From an uncultured Prevotella sp. (GTDB taxonomy: Bacteria; Bacteroidota; Bacteroidia; Bacteroidales; Bacteroidaceae): a stretch of 64,000 nt of DNA. Made by a program: the position numbers and the translations under genes. The stretch is taken from assembly GCA_902798285.1 (NCBI GenBank), contig CADBVZ010000001.1, positions 1 through 64,000 on the forward strand. Direction: 5' to 3'. This document shows positions 16,725 through 25,103 of this stretch, in pieces. Every line of letters begins with the position of its first letter. Position 1 is the stretch's first letter. The notes under the pieces were generated by a model. It was not told the DNA's origin and did no database searches. It was given only the letters and a program-made list of their open reading frames with translations.

Positions 16725-17861
16725 ATGAAATCCCAACTATCTATCGGTTTTGACGCAAAACGTATTATGAAAAATACCTCGGGTCTAGGTAGCTATGGAA
16801 GAACACTCATTAACAATCTCTCAACCAGCGAGGATATTGATATACACCTTTATTCCCCGAGCAAAGGAAGAGAAGGCTTGCGGAAACAGATCATAGAGAG
16901 GGAAAACGTTCATTTTCACTATTGGGCAGGTGGTCTTATTCCATACGGAAGTTCATATTGGCGTAGTCATGGTATTATTCATGATTTAAAACGCGACGGC
17001 ATACAATTATATCACGGTTTATCCGGAGAACTACCTATCGGTATCCATAAAAGCGGCATCAAGAGTGTTGTTACTATACACGACTTGATATTCCTTCATC
17101 ATCCTGAGTTTTACAGACAACACGACGCAAAGGTGTACAGTTGGAAATTCAGGCATACTATCAAGGAAGCTGATCATTTTATCGCTATCAGCGAATGTAC
17201 AAAACGGGATCTTATAGAGTATGGTCATGTTGACGAGGATCGAATCTCACTCATCTATCAAAGTTGCTCGCCGAGATTCTCTGTTGAGTATGACAAATCG
17301 GTTTTAGAGAGGGTACGTCAGAAATATGCCCTCCCTCAACGCTACATTCTAAATGTAGGAACCATTGAAGTACGTAAAAACATTCTTCAAGCCGTGAAGG
17401 CATTACACTACCTTCCAGAAGATATCGCTCTTGTCATTATTGGCAGTTACAAAGTATATACGAAAAAAGTCATCGAATACGTCAAAGCCCACCACCTCAA
17501 TCATCGAGTTCTGCTTTTACATGATGTACCCGATGAAGATCTTCCTGCGATTTACACGCAAGCCGAGGTATTTGTCTATCCATCTTTATACGAGGGGTTT
17601 GGACTCCCTATTCTGGAGGCCATCAATTGCAGACTTCCCGTTGTTACATGCTCTGGATCTAGTTTAGAAGAGGCAGGAGGGCCTGACTGCACTTATGTTA
17701 CGCCAAATGACGAGGTTGGTATGGCAAATGCAATTCTTATGTCTCTTGAAAAAGACGCAGAACGAGAACAAAAAATAGCCAAATGTCAGGAATATGTACG
17801 TCGTTTCCAAAGTAGAGATTTAATTGAACAGATGTTTAAACTATACAGATCATTGTTATAG
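16725..17861 (+). CDS. Glycosyltransferase family 4
   Basis: A 378-residue GT-B glycosyltransferase. The N-terminal half shows the acceptor domain (GLGSYGRTLINNL) and the C-terminal half the nucleotide-sugar site (ILNVGTIEVRKN, YPSLYEGFGLPILEAINC with the EX7E motif). It resembles mannosyl/rhamnosyl transferases of polysaccharide loci. No promoter box is evident; it starts 23 bases after the DUF4294 stop and is probably cotranscribed. Base composition is visibly more AT-rich than miaB or the 49-57 kb operon, as is common for surface-glycan genes. Confidence 0.88.
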   Translation: MKSQLSIGFDAKRIMKNTSGLGSYGRTLINNLSTSEDIDIHLYSPSKGREGLRKQIIERENVHFHYWAGGLIPYGSSYWRSHGIIHDLKRDGIQLYHGLSGELPIGIHKSGIKSVVTIHDLIFLHHPEFYRQHDAKVYSWKFRHTIKEADHFIAISECTKRDLIEYGHVDEDRISLIYQSCSPRFSVEYDKSVLERVRQKYALPQRYILNVGTIEVRKNILQAVKALHYLPEDIALVIIGSYKVYTKKVIEYVKAHHLNHRVLLLHDVPDEDLPAIYTQAEVFVYPSLYEGFGLPILEAINCRLPVVTCSGSSLEEAGGPDCTYVTPNDEVGMANAILMSLEKDAEREQKIAKCQEYVRRFQSRDLIEQMFKLYRSLL

Positions 17862-17869
17862 AACAATCA

Positions 17870-18472
17870 TCATTTAAGAAGAGACGTGCGAATTATCGAC
17901 ACTATGTATTTGTAACAATAGCGGCAACGGCAGAAAGCGGCATTGTAATAGAGGGAGAAGACTGGATGGCAGATAGCTGTCAGCATGGTAAAAGGCACAA
18001 TCTGCTTACGAAAGACATAACTATCGATATTGTAAGATTTTGCCCGTCGGAAACCAATCAGCTTGAAACCGTTCTTCAGATGACAGCGTACAGCCCACTC
18101 CGCACCAACTGTTGTGCTGATTATCAGATGGGAAAAACCAGCATTTCGCAAATTCTCAGAGGTATCGGTAATCAACCGTGTGGCAACACCTCGTCGGAAT
18201 GCCTTTGGCGATACAGCAAGATAGGAACCATAGGCCCGCCTTTTCTTCAGATTCCCCCTAAAGCAGTGCATTCCTAAAAGTTCATGATTGTCGGCATCGA
18301 GAGCTACAAACACCATCGTATCGGATATCGCCTCCTTGAATTCCTCTATAGTCCGATGCATCCATGGCTCGTCTATGCCATGATCTGACCATAAACGGTA
18401 TGCGTCATTGCACAACGCATACAAAGCCTCTATAGTAACAGACGTTTCACGGATTGGTTTTATATATACCAT
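17870..18472 (-). CDS. GNAT-family N-acetyltransferase
   Basis: A 200-residue protein. Residues about 1-158 form a GNAT domain (VFVALDADNHELLGMHCF, YGSYLAVSPKAFRRGVATRLI as the acetyl-CoA loop). The substrate is unknown. The last ~40 residues are cysteine- and aromatic-rich without family similarity that I recognise, which suggests that the original stop was lost and the frame runs on to 17870. Confidence 0.75.
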   Translation of the reverse strand: MVYIKPIRETSVTIEALYALCNDAYRLWSDHGIDEPWMHRTIEEFKEAISDTMVFVALDADNHELLGMHCFRGNLKKRRAYGSYLAVSPKAFRRGVATRLITDTSENLRNAGFSHLIISTTVGAEWAVRCHLKNGFKLIGFRRAKSYNIDSYVFRKQIVPFTMLTAICHPVFSLYYNAAFCRCRYCYKYIVSIIRTSLLK

Positions 18473-18502
18473 ATCTTGTAAGCCACGCCCGCGATTGAGC
18501 CG

Positions 18503-19195
18503 TTATTTCATTAATATTTCTGAGAGTTCTTTCATACCCTCAGAGGCACCCTTCTGGATTTGTTTTACGCGACCACCTACGTTAATTGGATTGGGGTCAA
18601 TAAGGTAGATGGGCGCATCGGGACGGGCATAGTGCATGAGTCCTGCGGCAGGATAAACTACCAACGAAGTACCGATGATAATCAAGATATCAGCTTCCTG
18701 CACTTCCTCAGCAGCAATGGTAATGTTGGGTACAGCCTCACCAAAGAACACAATAAAGGGACGTAGCAGAGATCCATCGCCAGCCTTGGTACCAGGTTCT
18801 ATCTCGCAATTCTCTGGGGTTAGTTGGATCTGATAGCGGGGATCATCGACATCGCGACTGGAACAAACCTTCATGAGTTCTCCATGCAAGTGGATAACTT
18901 TTGACGAGCCAGCCATCTCGTGGAGATTGTCAACATTTTGAGTTACAACAGTAACATCATACTGCTCCTCGAGTTTTGCTACCAAACGGTGGCCCTCGTT
19001 AGGCTTTACTCCCCAGCACTTCTTGCGGAGCATGTTATAGAAGTTAGTAACGAGTGTAGGATCGGCCTCCCAACCTTCGTGGGTGGCAACTTTCGAAACG
19101 GGATAATTCTCCCAAAGGCCATCAGCATCGCGGAACGTCTTCAATCCGCTCTCTACTGACATGCCTGCTCCTGTCAATACTACAATCTTTTTCAT
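18503..19195 (-). CDS. cobB: NAD-dependent protein deacylase, sirtuin family
   Basis: A 230-residue sirtuin that removes acyl groups from lysines using NAD. Motifs are TGAGMSVESG, FRDADGLW, TQNVDNLHEMAG, the catalytic HLHGE (His104) and IIIGTSLVVYPAAG. Only scattered cysteines follow the catalytic histidine, so the zinc-binding tetrad seems absent, as in some bacterial members. The start is taken as the ATG at 19195; the TTG six bases upstream is less likely. Confidence 0.88.
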   Translation of the reverse strand: MKKIVVLTGAGMSVESGLKTFRDADGLWENYPVSKVATHEGWEADPTLVTNFYNMLRKKCWGVKPNEGHRLVAKLEEQYDVTVVTQNVDNLHEMAGSSKVIHLHGELMKVCSSRDVDDPRYQIQLTPENCEIEPGTKAGDGSLLRPFIVFFGEAVPNITIAAEEVQEADILIIIGTSLVVYPAAGLMHYARPDAPIYLIDPNPINVGGRVKQIQKGASEGMKELSEILMK

Positions 19196-19217
19196 AAGCA
19201 ATGAGGTTTATATGGTG

Positions 19218-19225
19218 CAAAGATA
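19218..19225 (-). promoter_or_regulatory. Promoter -7 box of the sirtuin gene
   Basis: TATCTTTG on the minus strand, 22 bases from the ATG. Confidence 0.6.
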
Positions 19226-19293
19226 AAGATAAAAACAAAGAATAAGAGAATTAAAGGATTAAAAAAATAAAAAAATGTATGGCGGCTGCAATT

Positions 19294-19328
19294 TTTTCAC
19301 TTTTCAATCTTCACTTTTCACTAATTTA
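19294..19328. repeat. Heptanucleotide repeat upstream of the FKBP promoter
   Basis: Units TTTTCAC, TTTTCAA, TCTTCAC, TTTTCAC, TAATTTA, ending four bases before the -7 box. The -33 position of that promoter falls inside the repeat. Confidence 0.8.
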
Positions 19329-19331
19329 TTG

Positions 19332-19339
19332 TACCTTTG
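19332..19339 (+). promoter_or_regulatory. Promoter -7 box of the FKBP cluster
   Basis: TACCTTTG, 42 bases before the ATG of the first FKBP gene. Confidence 0.6.
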
Positions 19340-19381
19340 CAGCCGATTTTTGAGAGTACACATTATTAATATATAGAAAGA

Positions 19382-19987
19382 ATGGATAAATTAAGTTATG
19401 CTTTGGGTCTGGGTATCGGACAGCAGTTGGCTCAGATGGGTGCCGAAGGCATCAGTGCCCAGGACTTTGCACAGGCCATTGACGACGTGCTCGGTGGCAA
19501 GGAGTTGAAGGTGAGTCATCGTGAGGCTCAAACAATTGTACAGGAATATTTTCAGAAGCAGCAGGAGAAACTTCAGGCAGAGCGTGCCGAGAAGGGAAAG
19601 GTGCATAAGGAAGCAGGCGAGAAGTTCCTCGCTGAGAATGGCAAGAAGGCTGAGGTAGTAACCCTGCCCAGCGGACTGCAGTATCAGGTGCTGAAAGAGG
19701 GCAACGGTAAGAAGCCGAGCGCCAAGGATACCGTAAAGTGCCACTATGAGGGTACTCTGATCGATGGTACCGTTTTCGATAGCAGCTATCAGCGTGGAGA
19801 GCCCGCCACATTCCCTCTGCAGCAGGTAATTGCAGGATGGACTGAGGGATTACAGCTGATGCAGGAAGGTGCTAAGTATCGTTTCTTCATCCCCTATCGC
19901 CTAGCTTATGGTGAGGGTGGTGCAGGTGCTCAGATTCCTCCGTTCGCAGCACTGATCTTTGACGTAGAGCTGATAGAAGTTGTATAA
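19382..19987 (+). CDS. FKBP-type peptidyl-prolyl isomerase, cytoplasmic form
   Basis: A 201-residue protein with an N-terminal Mip/FkpA-like dimerisation segment (SYALGLGIGQQLAQ) and a C-terminal FKBP domain (GTVFDSSYQRGEPATFPLQQVI, YRLAYGEGGAGAQIPP). It catalyses cis-trans isomerisation of prolyl bonds. There is no signal peptide, unlike its two downstream paralogues, so it should act in the cytoplasm. It is the first of three tandem FKBP genes. Confidence 0.92.
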   Translation: MDKLSYALGLGIGQQLAQMGAEGISAQDFAQAIDDVLGGKELKVSHREAQTIVQEYFQKQQEKLQAERAEKGKVHKEAGEKFLAENGKKAEVVTLPSGLQYQVLKEGNGKKPSAKDTVKCHYEGTLIDGTVFDSSYQRGEPATFPLQQVIAGWTEGLQLMQEGAKYRFFIPYRLAYGEGGAGAQIPPFAALIFDVELIEVV

Positions 19988-20013
19988 TTGAGAATTAAGA
20001 TTTTAAAATTATT
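19986..20013. repeat. Heptanucleotide repeat between FKBP genes 1 and 2
   Basis: Units AATTGAG, AATTAAG, ATTTTAA, AATTATT, starting in the stop codon of the first gene. Confidence 0.7.
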
Positions 20014-20021
20014 ATAAGAAA

Positions 20022-20900
20022 ATGAAAAAGATTACATTTGCTGCTGTTGCAGCTGTAGCTGCCGTAATGATTTCTTCATGCGGCAATTCGACTCCCAGAG
20101 CGAGTCTGAAGAACGAAGTTGACACCATGAGCTACGCCATCGGTATGGCTCAGACTCAGGGTCTGAAGGAGTATCTCGTAGGTAGCCTTGATGTTGATAC
20201 CGCCTACATGGACGAGTTTATCAAGGGTCTGAACGAGGGTGCCAATGCTGGTGACAACAAGAAGAAGGCTGCCTACTATGCAGGTATCCAGATTGGTCAG
20301 CAGATTGCTAACCGTATGGTGAAGGGTATCAACCACGAGGTGTATGGTGATGACTCTACCAAGACCATCTCTCTGAAGAACTTTATGGCTGGTTTCATCA
20401 GTGGTACCACTGGTAAGAAGGCCCTGATGACTGTTGACTCTGCCCAGATGGTAGCTCAGCGTCTGATTCAGAGCATCAAGGCTAAGGAGCTTGAGAAGAC
20501 TTTCGGCGAGAACAAGGCTGCAGGTGAGAAGTTCCTGGCTGAGAATGCCAAGAAAGAGGGTGTGAAGGTTCTGCCCAGCGGTGTTCAGTACAAGGTGCTC
20601 AAGGAGGGAACAGGTGCTATTCCTGCTGATACCTCTCTGGTAAAGGTAAACTATGAGGGCCGTCTGATTAACGATTCTATCTTCGACAGCAGCTACCAGC
20701 GCGGTGAGCCTACCACATTCCGTGCAAACCAGGTTATCAAGGGTTGGACTGAGGCCCTTTGTCACATGCCTGCCGGTTCTGTATGGGAGGTTTACATTCC
20801 TCAGGATCTGGCTTACGGTGAGCGCGAGCAGAACATCATCAAGCCTTTCTCTGCACTGGTCTTCAAGATCGAGTTGCTCGAGGTTAACGGTAAGAAGTAA
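20022..20900 (+). CDS. FKBP-type peptidyl-prolyl isomerase, lipoprotein form
   Basis: A 292-residue paralogue with a lipoprotein signal (VMISSC, Cys20) and therefore membrane-anchored in the periplasm or at the outer membrane. The N-terminal dimerisation region (TMSYAIGMAQTQGLKEYL) is followed by a long helical linker and the FKBP domain (FDSSYQRGEPTTFRANQVI, DLAYGEREQ). It is likely a folding factor for exported proteins. Its stop overlaps the next start by one base (TAATG). Confidence 0.92.
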   Translation: MKKITFAAVAAVAAVMISSCGNSTPRASLKNEVDTMSYAIGMAQTQGLKEYLVGSLDVDTAYMDEFIKGLNEGANAGDNKKKAAYYAGIQIGQQIANRMVKGINHEVYGDDSTKTISLKNFMAGFISGTTGKKALMTVDSAQMVAQRLIQSIKAKELEKTFGENKAAGEKFLAENAKKEGVKVLPSGVQYKVLKEGTGAIPADTSLVKVNYEGRLINDSIFDSSYQRGEPTTFRANQVIKGWTEALCHMPAGSVWEVYIPQDLAYGEREQNIIKPFSALVFKIELLEVNGKK

Positions 20901-21802
20901 TGAAGAAAGCTTTATTTATAGCACTCGCCCTCGTGGCGGGTGCTTCTTCGTTTACAGCCAATGCCGTCAAAAAGAAGATGGTGATGGCCCCTGTACAGGA
21001 GAAGGTAGAGCCTGTAGTGCTCGCCAGCAGCTCCGATTCAGTAAGTTATGCAGCAGGTATGACCATGACCAACGGACTCGTACCCTTCCTGCTTCAGCAG
21101 AAGATGGATACCACGTTGATGAGTGAGTTTGTGCGTAGCTTCATGGAAAATGTGAAGCGTGGCGACGATCCAAAGATGAAGGCGTATGTAATTGGTATGA
21201 GCATTGCTCAGCAAGTAAACGAACGCATGTTGCCTGGCATGAGGAAGGAGTTTGAAAATACCCCCGACTCAATACTGGCCGACTTGTTCTATCGCGGATT
21301 CACCGATGCGCTAATGAAGGATACTACAGTCTTCACACTGAACAAGGCTGAGGACTACTTTACCGAGAAGCAGAAGGCCGATAAAGCTATCCGCGAGGAG
21401 AAGCTTTATGGCGCCAATCGCGATGCCGGCAAAAAGTTCCTAGAGGAGAATGCCCAAAAGGAAGGTGTTATTACCCTACCCAGCGGACTTCAGTACAAAG
21501 TGCTCGTAAAGGGTGAGGGCGAGGTTCCCACACGTTCGGATAAGGTAAAGGTACACTACGAGGGCCGACTACTGGATGGCACTGTGTTCGACAGTAGTTA
21601 CAAGCGTAACGAGCCATCAGAATTTACTCCTACTCAGGTAATCAAAGGTTGGACAGAGGCACTTACGATGATGCCTGTAGGTAGCAAATGGCAACTCTAC
21701 ATACCCTACGAGCTAGCTTATGGCGAGCGAGGTGCTGGCGAGGATATCAAGCCTTACAGCACACTAATTTTCGATGTAGAATTGCTGGATATTGTAAAGT
21801 AA
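20900..21802 (+). CDS. FKBP-type peptidyl-prolyl isomerase, periplasmic form
   Basis: A 300-residue paralogue with a cleavable-type signal (MKKALFIALALVAGASSFTA) and no lipobox cysteine, so probably soluble in the periplasm. The arrangement matches its neighbours: VSYAAGMTMTNGLVPFLL dimerisation part, helical linker, FKBP domain (FDSSYKRNEPSEFTPTQVI, YELAYGERGAGEDIKP). Translationally coupled to the lipoprotein copy and ended by a strong terminator. Confidence 0.92.
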   Translation: MKKALFIALALVAGASSFTANAVKKKMVMAPVQEKVEPVVLASSSDSVSYAAGMTMTNGLVPFLLQQKMDTTLMSEFVRSFMENVKRGDDPKMKAYVIGMSIAQQVNERMLPGMRKEFENTPDSILADLFYRGFTDALMKDTTVFTLNKAEDYFTEKQKADKAIREEKLYGANRDAGKKFLEENAQKEGVITLPSGLQYKVLVKGEGEVPTRSDKVKVHYEGRLLDGTVFDSSYKRNEPSEFTPTQVIKGWTEALTMMPVGSKWQLYIPYELAYGERGAGEDIKPYSTLIFDVELLDIVK

Positions 21803-21809
21803 ATAAAGG

Positions 21810-21838
21810 GTGTGTCACTAAAGTGGCACACTTTTTTT
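21810..21838 (+). terminator. Intrinsic terminator after the FKBP cluster
   Basis: Stem GTGTGTCAC/GTGGCACAC, loop TAAA, followed by seven T residues. Confidence 0.85.
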
Positions 21839-21880
21839 GAATTTTTCCCTTTAAAAGTTGCATTATTCAATTAATTTGCT

Positions 21881-21888
21881 TACTTTTG
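21881..21888 (+). promoter_or_regulatory. Promoter -7 box of the Lrp-type regulator
   Basis: TACTTTTG, 30 bases before the ATG at 21919. Confidence 0.6.
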
Positions 21889-21918
21889 CTGACAAAATGT
21901 AACCAAAAGGGAAAGATC

Positions 21919-22395
21919 ATGGACAAAATTGATTTTTTAGACAAAAAAATTCTGAGCATTCTCTCAAAGAATGCCCGAATCCCGTTTAAGGATGTAGCAG
22001 CAGAGTGTAATGTTTCACGCGCAGCCATCCATCAGCGTGTGCAGCATCTGATAGATGCAGAAGTGATAACTGGTAGCGGCTTCGATGTTAACCCCAAAAG
22101 TCTGGGCTACAGTACCTGCACCTATGTAGGCATTAACCTTGAGAAGGGTTCAATGTACAAGGAAGTAGTAGAGCGCCTAAAGCATATCCCCGAAGTGGTG
22201 GAGTGCCATTTTACCACGGGTCCTTACACCATGCTGGTAAAGCTTTACGCTCGCGACAACGAACAGTTGATGGACCTGCTAAACGGAAAATTGCAGAGCA
22301 CCCCTGGTGTTGTGGCTACCGAGACACTAATCTCGCTGGAGCAGAGTCTGAAGCGCGAGATACCTATTGTACTCGACGAAGAAGACAAGAAGTAA
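21919..22395 (+). CDS. Lrp/AsnC-family transcriptional regulator
   Basis: A 158-residue regulator with an N-terminal winged helix-turn-helix (LDKKILSILSKNARIPFKDV, CNVSRAAIHQRVQHL) and a C-terminal RAM ligand-binding domain (CTYVGINLEK, VVECHFTTGPYTMLVKLYA). The ligand is probably an amino acid. It is the first gene of a run with a peptidase fusion and glutaminyl cyclase, so amino-acid-responsive control of peptide use is plausible. The start is the ATG at 21919; earlier in-frame codons overlap the promoter box. Confidence 0.93.
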   Translation: MDKIDFLDKKILSILSKNARIPFKDVAAECNVSRAAIHQRVQHLIDAEVITGSGFDVNPKSLGYSTCTYVGINLEKGSMYKEVVERLKHIPEVVECHFTTGPYTMLVKLYARDNEQLMDLLNGKLQSTPGVVATETLISLEQSLKREIPIVLDEEDKK

Positions 22396-22396
22396 T

Positions 22397-24109
22397 ATGA
22401 AATTTGATTTGCAGTCGTATCTCGACGACATATACACACGCTTTCCTGAAGGCGGCGGTAAACCTGTTATCGGCATTACAGGCAACTACGAGGAGCTGAC
22501 TTGTAAACTGGGACAAGGCTATTATAAGTCGGTAGTAAAGGCAGGTGGCGTTCCTCTTGTGATTCCCCCCGTGGCTGACGAGCAGGTAATTGTGGATACG
22601 TTGGAGCGTATCGACGGATTGATACTGAGTGGTGGTGGCGACATCAATCCCTTGTGGGCGAGTGAGCAACCTTCACCGAAACTCCATGGCATCAACCAAG
22701 AGCGCGATCTGCCAGAATTGTTGATTGCCCGACTTGCCTACAATCGTCAGATACCGACATTGGGCATTTGTCGTGGTATCCAGACGTTGGCAACTGCCTT
22801 TGGCGGAAAGGTGTCACAGGATATCAGTGATGTGGCTTGCGTGAAGCATTCACAGGATGCCGACCGTTCAGAGCCAACCCATAGCGTGAGGATCGAGAAG
22901 GATTCGATACTTGATCACATCTATGCTTCGTATCCCAGGCCTCTCCAGGTGAACAGTTTTCACCATCAGGCTGTGGTGGAGCCAGGCGAGAAGTTCCGTG
23001 TGGTGGCTAAGAGTGAGGACAGCATTGTAGAGGCTATGGAGAGCACAGAGTACAAGTCGATCATTGGTGTACAGTGGCATCCAGAATGTTTGGAAGAAGG
23101 ACTACCTTTGTTCCAATGGCTTGTGAACGAGGCTGCCGACTATCGCAAGGCTCACCGCGTACACGACCATGTGCTGACACTCGACACGCATTGTGATACC
23201 CCAATGTTCTTCCCCCAAGGTATACATTTTGATCATCGCGATTCTAAGATTCTCGTGGATCTACATAAGATGACGGAGGGTCGTCAGGATGCTACTATCA
23301 TGGTGGCCTATCTGCCTCAGCCCACAGAGAATCCCACAGCTTTCGCCGATAACATCTTCGACAAGATAGAGGAGATCGTAAGTCAGAATCAGCAGTACAT
23401 AGCGCTGGCTCGCACGCCCAACGATCTATGGATGAACAAGCATCTCCACAAGAAAAGCATCATGCTGGGCATTGAGAACGGCATTGCCCTTGACGGCAAG
23501 TTGGAGAACCTGCAGCATTTCAAGGATCGCGGTATCGTATATATGACACTCTGCCATAACGGCGATAATGATATCTGCGACTCAGCCTCCCGTAGTGACA
23601 ATACCCACGGAGGTGTGAGTGCGTTTGGCGAGCAGGTAATCCATGAGATGAATCGCCTAGGCATTATGGTGGATATGAGTCATGCTGGCGAAAGAAGTTT
23701 CTATGATGCCCTCGACATCAGTGCGAAGCCCATCGTTTGCAGCCATTCATCGGCCCGTGCACTCTGCGACCATCCACGTAATCTGACTGACGATCAGATG
23801 CGTGCCCTCGCCAAGAAGGGTGGTGTGGCTCAGACCACAATCTATAACGGATTCCTGCGTAAGGATGGCGAGGCTACCATCATGGATGTAATGGCTCATC
23901 TGGAGCATACGATCGAGGTGATGGGTATCGACCACGTAGGTCTGGGCACCGATTTCGATGGAGATGGTGGTGTTCGAGGCTTAGCTTGCTCGTCGGAACT
24001 GATTAACTTTACACGCGCATTATTGGCACGTCGCTTCAGCGAGGAAGATATCCAGAAAATCTGGGGTGGCAATTTCCTGCGAGTGATGAATGAAGTACAA
24101 AAGAAATGA
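22397..24109 (+). CDS. Fusion of a C26 gamma-glutamyl hydrolase-like amidotransferase and an M19 dipeptidase
   Basis: A 570-residue two-domain protein. Residues about 18-245 are a class-I glutamine-amidotransferase-like peptidase C26 domain of the PuuD type: LILSGGGDINP, nucleophile GICRGIQ (Cys125) and VQWHPE. Residues about 258-570 are a membrane/renal dipeptidase domain: zinc ligands TLDTHCD (His265, Asp267), GIENG, VDMSHAG, CSHSSARAL, GLGTDFDG. Together they could remove a gamma-glutamyl group and then split the remaining dipeptide. No signal peptide is visible, so it should be cytoplasmic. It follows the regulator directly and overlaps the cyclase gene by four bases. Confidence 0.9.
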   Translation: MKFDLQSYLDDIYTRFPEGGGKPVIGITGNYEELTCKLGQGYYKSVVKAGGVPLVIPPVADEQVIVDTLERIDGLILSGGGDINPLWASEQPSPKLHGINQERDLPELLIARLAYNRQIPTLGICRGIQTLATAFGGKVSQDISDVACVKHSQDADRSEPTHSVRIEKDSILDHIYASYPRPLQVNSFHHQAVVEPGEKFRVVAKSEDSIVEAMESTEYKSIIGVQWHPECLEEGLPLFQWLVNEAADYRKAHRVHDHVLTLDTHCDTPMFFPQGIHFDHRDSKILVDLHKMTEGRQDATIMVAYLPQPTENPTAFADNIFDKIEEIVSQNQQYIALARTPNDLWMNKHLHKKSIMLGIENGIALDGKLENLQHFKDRGIVYMTLCHNGDNDICDSASRSDNTHGGVSAFGEQVIHEMNRLGIMVDMSHAGERSFYDALDISAKPIVCSHSSARALCDHPRNLTDDQMRALAKKGGVAQTTIYNGFLRKDGEATIMDVMAHLEHTIEVMGIDHVGLGTDFDGDGGVRGLACSSELINFTRALLARRFSEEDIQKIWGGNFLRVMNEVQKK

Positions 24110-25092
24110 AGAATAGTATATATCTAGTTTTCTCAGTTCTACTGATGCTGAGTTGCGGGAATTTACGTAAACAGACTGTTGATGATACTGCAACTTTGCA
24201 GCCCGTTGGGCCTGTATTTAGCGCAGATAGTGCTTACCTGTATTGTCAGCAGCAATGCGACTTTGGTCCGCGCACGATGAACAGCAAGGCGCACGACCTA
24301 TGTGAGGAATGGATCGTATCGAAATTCAAGGCCTTTGGGATGGATGTAACTACACAAAAAGCTGACCTGAAAGGTTTTGATGGAACCATCTTAAAGAGTA
24401 CGAATATCATCGCCAGCTACAAGTCTGAGTTGGCTAACCGTATTCTGCTATGTGCTCATTGGGATAGTCGTCCTTGGGCGGATAACGATCCAGATGAGGC
24501 CAATCACAAAACGCCAGTCTTGGCTGCCAATGATGGTGCCTCAGGGGTGGCGGTAATGCTAGAAGTGGCACGACAGCTACCTGACACTCTGGGCATTGGT
24601 GTAGATTTCGTATGTTTCGATGCTGAGGATTGGGGTGTGCCTCAGTGGAGCGATGCTGTAGATGATGGTAACTCGTGGGCGCTTGGCGCTCAGTACTGGG
24701 CTGCCAATTGTTCTAAGAAGCAAGCTAAAACCTATCGTTTCGGCATTCTACTCGATATGGTAGGCGGACAAGGAGCTCAGTTCTATAAAGAAGGTATGTC
24801 ATTACAATATGCAAGCAGCGTAGTTGACAAGGTGTGGCGCGCAGCTCAGGTGGTGGGTTTCGGAAGTATGTTCCCCACTCAGACAGGTAGCCGTATCACA
24901 GATGATCACATCCCTGTAAATCGTGTGGCAAAGATTCCTACGATTGATATCATTCCCTACTACCCCAATTGCGAACAGAGTAGTTTCGGTCCTACGTGGC
25001 ATACCGTTAACGACGATATGACCCATATTGACAAGAACACTCTCCAGGCCGTCGGCCAGACGATGATACAAGTGATTTTCTCCGAAAAGTAG
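24106..25092 (+). CDS. Glutaminyl-peptide cyclotransferase, M28-fold lipoprotein
   Basis: A 328-residue lipoprotein (LMLSC, Cys17) with an M28/glutaminyl-cyclase fold. The single-zinc site motifs are CAHWDSRPWAD, ANDGASGVAVMLE, CFDAEDWG, TDDHIPVNR and TWHTVNDDM. Bacteroidales QCs of this type convert N-terminal glutamine of exported proteins to pyroglutamate. An aminopeptidase activity is the main alternative, but the single-metal pattern and DAEDWG favour QC. Translationally coupled to the upstream peptidase fusion. Confidence 0.88.
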   Translation: MKNSIYLVFSVLLMLSCGNLRKQTVDDTATLQPVGPVFSADSAYLYCQQQCDFGPRTMNSKAHDLCEEWIVSKFKAFGMDVTTQKADLKGFDGTILKSTNIIASYKSELANRILLCAHWDSRPWADNDPDEANHKTPVLAANDGASGVAVMLEVARQLPDTLGIGVDFVCFDAEDWGVPQWSDAVDDGNSWALGAQYWAANCSKKQAKTYRFGILLDMVGGQGAQFYKEGMSLQYASSVVDKVWRAAQVVGFGSMFPTQTGSRITDDHIPVNRVAKIPTIDIIPYYPNCEQSSFGPTWHTVNDDMTHIDKNTLQAVGQTMIQVIFSEK

Positions 25093-25103
25093 ATACTTGC
25101 AAT

